A stretch of DNA of 31,911 bases, taken from contig URHY01000016.1 in assembly GCA_900547815.1 (NCBI GenBank), positions 1 through 31,911 on the forward strand. The letters are read 5' to 3'. The DNA comes from an uncultured Solobacterium sp. GTDB lineage: Bacteria > Bacillota_I > Bacilli_A > Erysipelotrichales > Erysipelotrichaceae. The position numbers were made by a program, and so were the translations under genes. Under the pieces are notes generated by a model, which made no database searches, was not told where the DNA came from, and was given only the letters and a program-made list of their open reading frames with translations. Positions 1-7,699 of this stretch are shown piece after piece (position 1 is the first letter of the stretch; each line of letters starts with the position of its first letter).

Positions 1-54
1 AGAGTTTCCGATTTTGTTTATTTAAGCCATTTTATTTTTCATGCGTAACTACTG

Positions 55-80
55 GCAGGAAACTAATCAATTGTTCCTGC
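55..80 (-). terminator. hairpin at the end of the AI-2E-type permease gene
   Basis: Inverted repeat GCAGGAA / TTCCTGC (7 bp stem, about 12 nt loop) spans the stop codon of the minus-strand gene. No T-run follows on the minus strand, so this is at best a weak terminator or an mRNA-end stabilising hairpin. Confidence 0.3.
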
Positions 81-1220
81 TTTATCGTTGATTGTAATTT
101 TTTTGTTTCTTAATCGAACTTGAATATAATCATGTACGCCTGCATAAATAAGTGCAAAGACTGGAACACCTAGAAACATTCCAACAACGCCAAATAATGC
201 ACCACCAACTGTAACTGAGAACAAGATCCAGAAGCCGGACATTCCAAGTTTATCTCCAAGAACAATGGGTTTTATGATGTTTCCATCGCATTGTTGAAGA
301 ATGAAGATAAAAATCGCAAAAATCAAGGCTGAGAATGGATCAATCAAACATAAGATAATGATGACGGGAATGGCTCCTAAGAATGGTCCAAATACAGGAA
401 TTACATTTGTGACACCAATAATAAGGGCAATCATACTTGTATATGGAAGCTTTAATACTAGGGCTCCAAAGTAACAGATGATACCGACAATAAACGAATC
501 AATGATGTTTCCAACAATATATTGTTCAAATACAGTCTTTGCATCGTTTGTCCATAGCGTTAAATAGTTCGCAAGGTTTTTGTCAAATAATGAGTAATTT
601 AATTTTTTGATTCCTTTTACTAATGTTTCACGGTCCAATAAAATATAGAATGCGGAAACTAAAGCTAAAATAATATTGATAAATCCTTTCACAAAGCTAT
701 ATGAATAAGAAGCAATTTTAGGGATGGATTCCGTTAAAACACTTGTGATTTTCTTTGTGATGTCAAAATTGATCAATATTTGTTCGACTTGTTTTTCTGA
801 AATATTTAATTTGTACGCAAAATCTTTTGTATATTTAATTAAAGCTTCAGAATAGATCGCAACATTTGTAGAGAATTGTCGCACAGAATCAATCGTATTC
901 GGTATGATAACGGAGAAAAACAAGATTAGAAATCCAACGGCTAAAATAAACACAATACCTGTTGATAAGATTCTTTTGTGTTTGTTCTGCATAGGGGCAT
1001 TGGCTAATAATTTGTTTTCAACCCATTTTTGCGGATTATTCAATATAAACGCTAAACCAATTCCTAAAAGGAAAGGGAATAGAATTGTTATCATGAATTG
1101 AATGGCTCGTGTTATATCTTTAAATCGATTTAAAATTGTGAAGAAAAGGATCGCAATAATCAATGATGCAGAATAAACGATGATTCTTTGTTTCATTTCC
1201 TGGGTTAATTTAAAATGCAT
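63..1220 (-). CDS. AI-2E family membrane permease (PF01594-like)
   Basis: A 385-residue polytopic membrane protein with about seven or eight hydrophobic segments. The C-terminal half carries the motifs usual in this family: a GxxxxxPVFGPFLGAIPV-type stretch, then QQCDGNIIKPIVLGDKLG, then a GGALFGVVGMFLGVPV segment. Members are named after the E. coli AI-2 exporter TqsA, but many act as ion antiporters or have no assigned substrate, so the cargo is unknown here. An upstream in-frame ATG at 1238 lies inside the Shine-Dalgarno sequence (AAGGAGTC at 1228-1235 on the minus strand). The ATG at 1220, about 8 nt downstream of that ribosome site, is therefore the better start. The gene is divergent from the SpoU methyltransferase and appears monocistronic. 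Family assignment is firm; function is not. Confidence 0.93.
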   Translation of the reverse strand: MHFKLTQEMKQRIIVYSASLIIAILFFTILNRFKDITRAIQFMITILFPFLLGIGLAFILNNPQKWVENKLLANAPMQNKHKRILSTGIVFILAVGFLILFFSVIIPNTIDSVRQFSTNVAIYSEALIKYTKDFAYKLNISEKQVEQILINFDITKKITSVLTESIPKIASYSYSFVKGFINIILALVSAFYILLDRETLVKGIKKLNYSLFDKNLANYLTLWTNDAKTVFEQYIVGNIIDSFIVGIICYFGALVLKLPYTSMIALIIGVTNVIPVFGPFLGAIPVIIILCLIDPFSALIFAIFIFILQQCDGNIIKPIVLGDKLGMSGFWILFSVTVGGALFGVVGMFLGVPVFALIYAGVHDYIQVRLRNKKITINDKAGTID

Positions 1221-1245
1221 TAAGAAGACTCCTTCCATACCTTAT

Positions 1246-1254
1246 ATAATACCA
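1246..1254 (-). promoter_or_regulatory. extended -10 promoter of the AI-2E-type permease gene
   Basis: Minus strand reads TGG-TATTAT, an extended -10 with 5/6 match to TATAAT, about 25 nt upstream of the start codon. No good -35 is visible. Confidence 0.5.
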
Positions 1255-1256
1255 TC

Positions 1257-1285
1257 TAGAAAAAAATTATAAAAGCCATTATAAT
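1257..1285 (+). promoter_or_regulatory. promoter of the SpoU methyltransferase gene, apparently leaderless
   Basis: A perfect -10 TATAAT lies at 1280-1285 with TAGAAA (4/6) at 1257-1262 and a 17 bp spacer. The expected transcription start, 7 nt after the -10, is the A of the start codon at 1292. No Shine-Dalgarno sequence fits between them. Confidence 0.6.
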
Positions 1286-1291
1286 AGTTCT

Positions 1292-2020
1292 ATGGAAAAA
1301 ATATTTGAAGGGGCCATTTCCTGCAAAGCCCTATTAGAAGCAGGGTCTCGTGATTGTAAAAAACTCTATATTGATAAGAAAAAGAATACGAAAGATACAA
1401 GATATTTGGCTAAAATTGCCAAAAGTCTTGGGTGTGAAGTTGTTTTTTGTTCGCGTGATGAAATCAATGAATTGGCAACAGGTAAAACACATGGAGGAGT
1501 GTTACTTCTAGCTGAAGAAAAACAGATTCCTCAACTTATTGAAACACATGTCCATGGATTTCTTTGTTACATCGACGGAGTAGAAGATCCATATAATTTG
1601 GGAAGTATTTCTAGAACGCTCTATGCTTCTGGTTGTGATGCGATGATTCTTCCAAAAAGAGACTGGAGTTTTGCTGAACGAACCATTCTAAAGGCAAGTG
1701 CCGGTGCTTATGAAAAGCTACCTATTTATTTTGTGGATTCAGATGAAGAATTGGTTGACTATTGTAAAAAGAATCAACTTCCTATTTTGTGTGCCCATAG
1801 AAAAGATGCCGTAGGATTATATGATTATGCATTTGAATCAAATTTTTGTTTATGCTTAGGCGGAGCCTTAAGAGGACTTAGTTCAACCATTACTTCAGCC
1901 TCTAAACAAAATATAGTCGTAGAATATGGAAGAGATTTTAGAAATGCTTTAGATTCAGCGAGTGCAGCTGCTGTATTTAGTTTTGAGATATTAAGACAAA
2001 AGAAAGTCAAAGCGAATTAA
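1292..2020 (+). CDS. SpoU/TrmH-family RNA 2'-O-methyltransferase (RlmB-like)
   Basis: A 242-residue protein. The N-terminal part (about residues 1-75) resembles the L30e-like substrate-binding domain of RlmB/TrmH enzymes. The C-terminal part is the SPOUT methyltransferase fold with motif 1 DPYNLGSISRTLYASGCDAM, motif 2 LGGALRGLSSTI and motif 3 near ALDSASAAAVFSFEIL. It should transfer a methyl group from S-adenosylmethionine to a ribose 2'-OH of rRNA or tRNA. Motif 3 departs from the usual NVSVAAG form, so the exact target (23S G2251-like or other) cannot be assigned. The N-terminus matches the family start, which supports the ATG at 1292 although no ribosome-binding site precedes it. It stands alone, with its own promoter and a terminator overlapping its stop codon. 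Confidence 0.9.
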   Translation: MEKIFEGAISCKALLEAGSRDCKKLYIDKKKNTKDTRYLAKIAKSLGCEVVFCSRDEINELATGKTHGGVLLLAEEKQIPQLIETHVHGFLCYIDGVEDPYNLGSISRTLYASGCDAMILPKRDWSFAERTILKASAGAYEKLPIYFVDSDEELVDYCKKNQLPILCAHRKDAVGLYDYAFESNFCLCLGGALRGLSSTITSASKQNIVVEYGRDFRNALDSASAAAVFSFEILRQKKVKAN

Positions 2021-2041
2021 ATTGCTTTGACTCTTTTAATT
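2005..2041 (+). terminator. rho-independent terminator of the SpoU methyltransferase gene
   Basis: AGTCAAAGC (2005-2013) pairs with GCTTTGACT (2024-2032), followed by CTTTTAATTT. The 5' arm of the stem is coding sequence and the stop codon sits in the loop. Confidence 0.8.
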
Positions 2042-2117
2042 TGTCGAATAAATTTTCTGTGCTAATTCTTGATCTACAAAATTAACAATCAGGATACCAT
2101 AAAAGGGAGATAATAAT

Positions 2118-2352
2118 ATGCCACAAATAATACCAATTAAAGAATTAAAAAATATTTCTGAAATATCCGATTTATGTCAAAAAAATCGGATATGGAGATA
2201 TGGTAATCATGAGTATTGAAAAGTATGAATCAACTTTGAAAAAACTTGAAATGTACCAAGATATTGCGATTTCTGAATAACAAATTGATATTGGAGAGAC
2301 AAAAGATGCAAAACTAGGCGTTCAAGAAATGAGAAAGAAGTATGGTTTATGA
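2118..2352 (+). pseudogene. decayed Phd/YefM-type antitoxin gene
   Basis: A good ribosome site (AAAAGGGAGA, 2101-2110) precedes ATG at 2118. The first frame reads MPQIIPIKELKNISEISDLC, typical of the N-terminus of Phd/YefM antitoxins, then runs out of frame. The +1-shifted frame resumes at about 2177 with GYGDMVIMSIEKYESTLKKL, the conserved core of the same family. It continues through an in-frame TAA (2277-2279) to LGVQEMRKKYGL and a stop at 2350-2352. About ten residues of the usual PIFITKNG segment are missing at the shift. Thus a small deletion/frameshift plus one nonsense codon inactivate it. No RelE/ParE-type toxin follows: the next gene is on the other strand. Confidence 0.8.
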
Positions 2353-2363
2353 TTGGACTTTTA

Positions 2364-2516
2364 CTAGTTTTTAATGGCCTTTCGAATGTCTAAGATTCCA
2401 TTCACAAAGAATAACAAGGATATACAAATATCCACAACTTGATTATTGAAAGGTTTTACGATCAATCCAATGATAATGCCACAAAGAATGTTTAAAATTC
2501 CAAGAAAAATATACAT
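2364..2516 (-). CDS. 50-residue two-helix membrane protein
   Basis: A short gene starting MYIFLGILNILCGIIIGLIV and ending GILDIRKAIKN. Two hydrophobic segments (residues about 3-20 and 30-42) flank a short polar turn KPFNNQ, so a helical hairpin in the membrane is likely. A clear ribosome site (AAGGAGAT, 6 nt upstream) and a strong consensus promoter directly ahead argue that it is real despite its size. It is transcribed towards the antitoxin remnant and away from priA. No family or function is recognised. It could be a small stress or membrane-modulating protein, but nothing in the context decides this. Confidence 0.72.
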   Translation of the reverse strand: MYIFLGILNILCGIIIGLIVKPFNNQVVDICISLLFFVNGILDIRKAIKN

Positions 2517-2535
2517 ACCTATCTCCTTATGTCCG

Positions 2536-2563
2536 AATATACCAAAATAAATATCAATGTCAA
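2536..2563 (-). promoter_or_regulatory. strong promoter for the 50-residue membrane protein
   Basis: On the minus strand a perfect -35 TTGACA (2558-2563), a 16 bp spacer ending in TGG, and a -10 TATATT (2536-2541). The ribosome site and ATG at 2516 follow within 20 nt. Confidence 0.75.
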
Positions 2564-2574
2564 ATCCAGATTAA

Positions 2575-2583
2575 TGCTATAAT
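2575..2583 (+). promoter_or_regulatory. extended -10 promoter of priA, apparently leaderless
   Basis: TGC-TATAAT is a perfect extended -10. The A of the priA ATG at 2590 is exactly 7 nt after the last base of the hexamer, so the predicted start site coincides with the start codon. No Shine-Dalgarno sequence can be placed. Confidence 0.65.
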
Positions 2584-2589
2584 AGATGC

Positions 2590-4683
2590 ATGCTGATTAA
2601 TGTATATGTAGAATACAATCGCCTACGTAATACTTTTACTTATTCTTGTGATACGGATGTTGAAGTTGGATGTCGAGTTCGTGTTGAATTCAACAATCGT
2701 ACACTTGTAGGATTTGTAGAAGAAGTCGATGTAGAAAGCGATTTTAAAAATATTAAACCTGTTATTGAAGTCATAGATGAGAAGCCATTATTGAATAGTG
2801 AATTAAAATTATTGGCTGACTATATGGCTCGTTTTTATGCAAGCTCGAAAGTGACATGTTATAAAACAATGCTGCCCCCCGCATTACGCCCTACTATCAA
2901 GCATTCAAAAATCATTTATGAAGACTATGCGGTATTGAATGAATCAAACTTACCTTTAACTTCCCGACAAAAAGAAGTTTTATCTAGTTTTCCCTATCCA
3001 TGTAAGATGAGTGAACTTAGAAAAGTCAGTCCATCTATTACGAAAATATTATTGGATAAAGGCTATATTGTGGTTGAAAAAAGAATCAAAGATTCAAATA
3101 CTTGTGTAAGTGAAATTGCGGATGTGACTCATTCGTTAACTACTGAACAAGAATGTGCGATTCAAACAATTCAAAATACAAATAAAATGGTTTCTTTACT
3201 CCATGGAGTGACGGGTTCTGGTAAAACGGAAGTCTTTTTACGGCTAGCTGAAGATGTACTAGCTTCTGGAAAACAAGTATTGTTTCTTGTTCCTGAGATT
3301 GGTTTAACACCTATGATGATACAAAGAGTGCAGGCTCGATTTAAACAAAAGATTGCGATCTATCATTCAGGATTGAATGCACAGGAAAAATTAGAACAAT
3401 ATAATTTAGTAAAAGACCATAAGGTAGATATTGTGGTTGGAACACGTAGTGCTTGTTTCATGCCATTTACTTCATTAGGTTTGATTTTAATGGATGAAGA
3501 ACATGATTCAAGCTATAAACAAGACAATACACCAAGATATCATACGCGTGATATTGTATTATTTCGTGCTGCTTATCATAAATGTAAAGTTGTATTAGCT
3601 AGTGCTACACCATCTTTAGAATCGTATGCCAGGGCTTATAAGAATGTGTATGAATTGATTGAACTTAAAAATCGCATTCATGAAATGCCGGATATTTGTT
3701 TGGTCGATATGAAAAAAGAAAGAATCACAAATGGCTTATCTGAAACTTTACTTCAAGCCATTCATGAACGTCTTTCTAGAAAAGAACAAGTCATCTTACT
3801 TTTGAATCGTAGAGGGTATCTTCCTGTTGTTCGTTGTAGCGATTGCGGACATGTTCGTATATGTCCAGATTGCGGCGTAGCATTAACGTATCACAAAAAT
3901 CAAAATGCCTTAGTGTGTCATTGTTGCGGAAGGCAGTTTCCATTTATCGAAGAATGTCCAAATTGTCATTCTAAAAATTACTTTAAGGCCGGTATGGGAA
4001 CAGAGAGATTGGAAGAACAAATTGTCGAAATCTTTAAAGATCATCATGTCGTTCGTATGGATGCGGATAGCACACGAAAAAAGAATGCGCATGAAAAATT
4101 ATTAAAAGAATTTGAGGAGTCTGGAGATTTATTGATTGGTACGCAGATGGTTGCGAAAGGTTTAGATTTTGAAAGAGTGACTCTGGTTGGAATTCTAAAT
4201 GCAGATTCTGCGCTTTGTCGAAATGATTATCGTGCAAGTGAAACGGCTTATGAAATGCTAGAACAAGCAAGTGGAAGAAGTGGTCGTGGCCTTTTAAAAG
4301 GTCAAGTCATGATTCAAACTTTTGATCCCAATCACTATGTGATGCAATGTGTTAAAATGCATGATTATAAGATGTTTTTTAATCAAGAAATGCGCTATCG
4401 CCATTTAGGTATGTATCCACCTTATGTATACTTATGTACTTTGGTTTTTACGCATTTTGATTTGCGTGAAGCTTATAAAATGGCAAGTGTTGCGAAAGAA
4501 CATTTTTCTTCAATTCGTGTTTTAGGTCCAATTGAAATTCGCATGCAACAAAAGAAGCATCGCGTGCGATTGATTTTGAAATCTAAAGATGATGAATTGC
4601 TTCATAAACTTGTACAAAATTATTTAGATGAAACAAAATATGTTGTGGATGTGAATATGCATCCAATTATGATGGAGGAATAG
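2590..4683 (+). CDS. priA: primosomal protein N' (PriA), replication-restart helicase
   Basis: A 697-residue superfamily 2 3'-5' DNA helicase that recognises stalled forks and reloads the replicative helicase. The N-terminal 3'-DNA-binding domain (about 1-100) is followed by Walker A GVTGSGKT (206-213) and a DEEH Walker B box (302-305). Eight cysteines in four CxxC pairs bind two zinc ions (C416/C419, C425/C428, C443/C446, C456/C459), inserted between the helicase lobes. Motifs V/VI follow (GTQMVAKGLDF and QASGRSGR). The length fits the family, which usually spans 700-800 residues. The N-terminus MLINVYVEYN aligns with the normal start, supporting the leaderless ATG. It heads a housekeeping run in which def and fmt, frequent neighbours in Bacillus-type operons, are missing. 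Confidence 0.97.
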   Translation: MLINVYVEYNRLRNTFTYSCDTDVEVGCRVRVEFNNRTLVGFVEEVDVESDFKNIKPVIEVIDEKPLLNSELKLLADYMARFYASSKVTCYKTMLPPALRPTIKHSKIIYEDYAVLNESNLPLTSRQKEVLSSFPYPCKMSELRKVSPSITKILLDKGYIVVEKRIKDSNTCVSEIADVTHSLTTEQECAIQTIQNTNKMVSLLHGVTGSGKTEVFLRLAEDVLASGKQVLFLVPEIGLTPMMIQRVQARFKQKIAIYHSGLNAQEKLEQYNLVKDHKVDIVVGTRSACFMPFTSLGLILMDEEHDSSYKQDNTPRYHTRDIVLFRAAYHKCKVVLASATPSLESYARAYKNVYELIELKNRIHEMPDICLVDMKKERITNGLSETLLQAIHERLSRKEQVILLLNRRGYLPVVRCSDCGHVRICPDCGVALTYHKNQNALVCHCCGRQFPFIEECPNCHSKNYFKAGMGTERLEEQIVEIFKDHHVVRMDADSTRKKNAHEKLLKEFEESGDLLIGTQMVAKGLDFERVTLVGILNADSALCRNDYRASETAYEMLEQASGRSGRGLLKGQVMIQTFDPNHYVMQCVKMHDYKMFFNQEMRYRHLGMYPPYVYLCTLVFTHFDLREAYKMASVAKEHFSSIRVLGPIEIRMQQKKHRVRLILKSKDDELLHKLVQNYLDETKYVVDVNMHPIMMEE

Positions 4684-4684
4684 A

Positions 4685-5878
4685 ATGAGAAAATGGATAT
4701 GGAAGGCCTTAGATGAAGTTGTGAATAAAAAAGTTTATTCCAATTTATATTTGAGAAATCACTTGCATGAAGTGGATGAAAAAGATCGTGCTCTGGCAAC
4801 AAGAATCTTTTATGGAACTATACAAAATTATCGTTATTGTAAAGAATGCTGGTCAAAGTATGTAAAGAATAAAGTGAATCCTAAAATGGATGTGTTGTTG
4901 ACAATGAGTACATATCAATTGTTGTTTTTAGATAAAGTGCCAAGTTATGCGATTGTTAATGATGCGGTTAATATTGCTAAAAAGATCAATGCGAAATATG
5001 CAGGGTTAACAAATGCTGTTTTGCATAAAGTAAAACCTATTGAAACGGATAATGTAGCATTAAAGTATTCTTTGCCAGATTGGCTTTATAAAATGTGGGT
5101 CAGTCAATATGGAGACAAACAAGCTTTAATGATGGCAAGTGCAAGTGTGAATATTTTGCCAATGTATGTTCGAAGAAACTCATTAAAAACAAGTAAAGAT
5201 GACTTTAAGTTGGATGCGTTCGTACATGTTCAAGACCCGTTGTATATTTATGCGGGTAATGATTATTTCCACCATCCATACTATCAAAAAGGCTATATGA
5301 GTGCTCAAGATGAGGGGAGTTTTGAAATCGCCAAGTTTGTTGATCCTCAAGAAAATGAAACGATTCTAGACTGTTGTGCTGCTCCAGGAACAAAGAGTAT
5401 GACCATGGCTGAAATGATGCATAATAAAGGGCATATTGATGCTTATGATTTGCATGCACATCGTAAAGATTTGATTGAAAGCGATGCAAAAAGATTAGGA
5501 ATTGATATTATTCATGCAGGTGTTCAAGATGCGACTGCATTTAAAAGTTCAATTATGTACGATCGTATCTTATGTGATGTTCCATGTTCTGGTTATGGCG
5601 TATTGTCTAGAAAACCAGACATTAAGTTACATATGGTTCCAGAAGATATGGATACATTGATTCCGTTGCAATATTCTATTCTTGATAATGTATGTCAATA
5701 TGTGAAGGTTGGTGGAGCAATCGTATATTCAACTTGTACAATGAATAAAAAAGAGAATGAGAAACAGATTGAGAAGTTTTTGCGTAGCCATGAAGAATTT
5801 AGTTTGGTTGATGAAAAAACAATATTTAGTGATACTACACAAGATGGCTTCTATATGGCAAAACTAGTGCGTAAATGA
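4685..5878 (+). CDS. rsmB: 16S rRNA (cytosine-C5) methyltransferase RsmB/Sun
   Basis: A 397-residue enzyme. An N-terminal NusB-like RNA-binding domain (about 1-120) precedes a Rossmann methyltransferase domain. Motif I is DCCAAPGTKS (from D229), motif IV is the PCSG box with C301, and motif VI is YSTC with C351; the two cysteines are the general pair of m5C RNA methyltransferases (covalent catalysis and release). It is expected to methylate C967 (E. coli numbering) of 16S rRNA using S-adenosylmethionine. It starts 2 nt after the priA stop, with GGAGG just upstream inside priA, so the two are translationally linked. At about 400 residues it is somewhat shorter than the usual 430-450. Confidence 0.94.
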   Translation: MRKWIWKALDEVVNKKVYSNLYLRNHLHEVDEKDRALATRIFYGTIQNYRYCKECWSKYVKNKVNPKMDVLLTMSTYQLLFLDKVPSYAIVNDAVNIAKKINAKYAGLTNAVLHKVKPIETDNVALKYSLPDWLYKMWVSQYGDKQALMMASASVNILPMYVRRNSLKTSKDDFKLDAFVHVQDPLYIYAGNDYFHHPYYQKGYMSAQDEGSFEIAKFVDPQENETILDCCAAPGTKSMTMAEMMHNKGHIDAYDLHAHRKDLIESDAKRLGIDIIHAGVQDATAFKSSIMYDRILCDVPCSGYGVLSRKPDIKLHMVPEDMDTLIPLQYSILDNVCQYVKVGGAIVYSTCTMNKKENEKQIEKFLRSHEEFSLVDEKTIFSDTTQDGFYMAKLVRK

Positions 5879-5884
5879 TATAAT
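5876..5884 (+). promoter_or_regulatory. internal extended -10 promoter ahead of rlmN
   Basis: TGA-TATAAT forms a perfect extended -10 in which the TGA is the rsmB stop codon. The -35 region is weak. It would give a short leader carrying the rlmN ribosome site TTGAGGTG, allowing rlmN and downstream genes to be transcribed apart from priA-rsmB. Confidence 0.5.
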
Positions 5885-5909
5885 AAAGGACAGAAATTGA
5901 GGTGCTATT

Positions 5910-6953
5910 TTGGAAAGTTTATACAATTTAAATTACGATCAAATGTGTGAATATGCATTGGATCATGGATGGAAATCCTATCGTGGACATCAAATTTTTC
6001 AATGGTTATATCGTAACCGTGTGTTTGATATTGATGAAATGACGAATGTATCAAAGGAAACAAGAGAAATCTTAAAGAAAGATTTTATTGTGAATCCTTT
6101 AGAATTAATAAAAAAACAAGTTTCACATGATGGAACTACAAAATTCTTATTTAAAACCAGTGATGGAGCGCTATTAGAGAGTGTCATGATGGTCTTTGAT
6201 TATGGAAGAAGTGTGTGTGTTTCAAGCCAGGTTGGATGTAACATGGGATGTGCTTTTTGTGCCAGTGGTTTAACTAAGAAAAAAAGAGATTTAACAAGTG
6301 GTGAAATGGTTGCGCAAGTTATGTATGTTCAAAAAGAATTGGATAAAGATAATTTGCGATTATCACATATTGTTGTCATGGGTACAGGAGAGCCATTTGA
6401 TAACTATGATAATGTTATGAACTTCTTGGCAACTGTTAATCATGATCGTGGCTTAGGTATTGGTTCTAGACACATCACAATTTCAACTTGTGGAATTGTT
6501 CCAAGAATCTATGATTTTGCCAATGAACACACCCAATATAATTTGGCAATCAGTTTGCATGCGCCAAATGATGAATTGCGTAATCAATTGATGCCAGTAA
6601 ACCATGCATATCCATTAAAAGAGTTAATGGAGGCAATTCAATATTATGGTAAGGAAAACAATCGTCGTTTGACGTTTGAATACATTTTATTAAAAGGCGT
6701 AAATGATCGTCCTGAACATGCTAAACAGCTTTCTAAGCTTTTACATGGCATGAATGCATATGTCAATTTAATTCCATACAATGCGGTGGATGAAAAAAGA
6801 TTTAAATCAGTAACACATGATGAAGCAATGGTCTTCTATGATTTATTGATGAAGAATCATGTGCGTTGCACAATTCGAAAAGAACATGGAAACGATATTG
6901 ATGCAGCTTGTGGTCAGTTAAGAATTAAGGAAATTAAAAAGGAAGGAATCTAG
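5910..6953 (+). CDS. rlmN: dual-specificity rRNA/tRNA adenine-C2 methyltransferase RlmN
   Basis: A 347-residue radical-SAM enzyme that methylates C2 of A2503 in 23S rRNA and of A37 in some tRNAs. The cluster motif is C110-x3-C114-x2-C117 within GCNMGCAFCASG. The glycine-rich SAM motif GTGEPFDNYDN follows, and the C-terminal C334 (AACGQL) is the acceptor cysteine that carries the methyl intermediate. The start is TTG at 5910, chosen because TTGAGGTG lies 6 nt upstream and no ATG or GTG is in frame nearby. Length is as usual for the family. It is followed within 4 nt by prpC, the Bacillus arrangement. Confidence 0.96.
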   Translation: MESLYNLNYDQMCEYALDHGWKSYRGHQIFQWLYRNRVFDIDEMTNVSKETREILKKDFIVNPLELIKKQVSHDGTTKFLFKTSDGALLESVMMVFDYGRSVCVSSQVGCNMGCAFCASGLTKKKRDLTSGEMVAQVMYVQKELDKDNLRLSHIVVMGTGEPFDNYDNVMNFLATVNHDRGLGIGSRHITISTCGIVPRIYDFANEHTQYNLAISLHAPNDELRNQLMPVNHAYPLKELMEAIQYYGKENNRRLTFEYILLKGVNDRPEHAKQLSKLLHGMNAYVNLIPYNAVDEKRFKSVTHDEAMVFYDLLMKNHVRCTIRKEHGNDIDAACGQLRIKEIKKEGI

Positions 6954-6957
6954 TCAG

Positions 6958-7698
6958 ATGAATGTTTTTGCGAATACGAATGTAGGTCTTGTAAGAAAAT
7001 TAAATGAAGATGATTATTGTATTGCTCATAATGCTAATGATGAATGGATGGCTATTGTTTGTGATGGCATTGGTGGGGCAAAGGCTGGAGAAGTGGCAAG
7101 TCATACAGCCGTTATGACGATGTATGAAGCTTTTATGAAGTCTCCAGTATTTAAAAAAGATCGACAGGTAGATAATTGGATTCGTGAAAATTTAAATCAG
7201 GCGAATGATTTCATTTATTCAAAAAGTTTAAAAAATCCAAATGAAAGAGGTATGGGGACTACGGCTGTTGGTGTTATAGTGACTCATATTGGAACTTTTA
7301 TTTTTAATGTTGGTGATTCAAGAATTTATGCGGATTATAATGGCGAATTGATTCAAATGAGTGAAGATCATAGTGTGATTGCCCAATTGTTGAAGGAAGG
7401 AAAAATCACTTTAGATGAAGCAAAAATACATCCGCAAAAGAATACTTTGACCAATGCCTTAGGAGTATGGCATGTATTTCGAATTGACATCAACAAGATT
7501 GAAAATACATATAAATATCTATTGATTTCTAGTGATGGATTACATGGATATGTGGAAAAGAAAGTGATTTCGGATATTGTTCATGACGATGCACTTTCTT
7601 TACAGGAAAAAGTAGAAACACTGATTGCCAGAGCCAATCAATCGGGTGGATATGATAATTGTACAATTATCTTAATGGAGAATAACGGAGAACAATAA
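6958..7698 (+). CDS. prpC: PP2C-type serine/threonine phosphatase (PrpC/Stp)
   Basis: A 246-residue metal-dependent phosphatase that reverses phosphorylation by the adjacent PASTA kinase. PP2C motifs in order: NEDDYC near residue 16, CDGIGGAKAGEVAS with D36/G37, RGMGTTAVG, VGDSRIYA, SSDGLHGYV and GGYDNCT. The aspartates that hold two or three Mn/Mg ions are all present. It is cytoplasmic, with no signal or membrane segment. A GGAAGGAATCT sequence before the ATG is its ribosome site. One base separates its stop from prkC, so kinase and phosphatase should be made together. Confidence 0.96.
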   Translation: MNVFANTNVGLVRKLNEDDYCIAHNANDEWMAIVCDGIGGAKAGEVASHTAVMTMYEAFMKSPVFKKDRQVDNWIRENLNQANDFIYSKSLKNPNERGMGTTAVGVIVTHIGTFIFNVGDSRIYADYNGELIQMSEDHSVIAQLLKEGKITLDEAKIHPQKNTLTNALGVWHVFRIDINKIENTYKYLLISSDGLHGYVEKKVISDIVHDDALSLQEKVETLIARANQSGGYDNCTIILMENNGEQ

Positions 7699-7699
7699 T

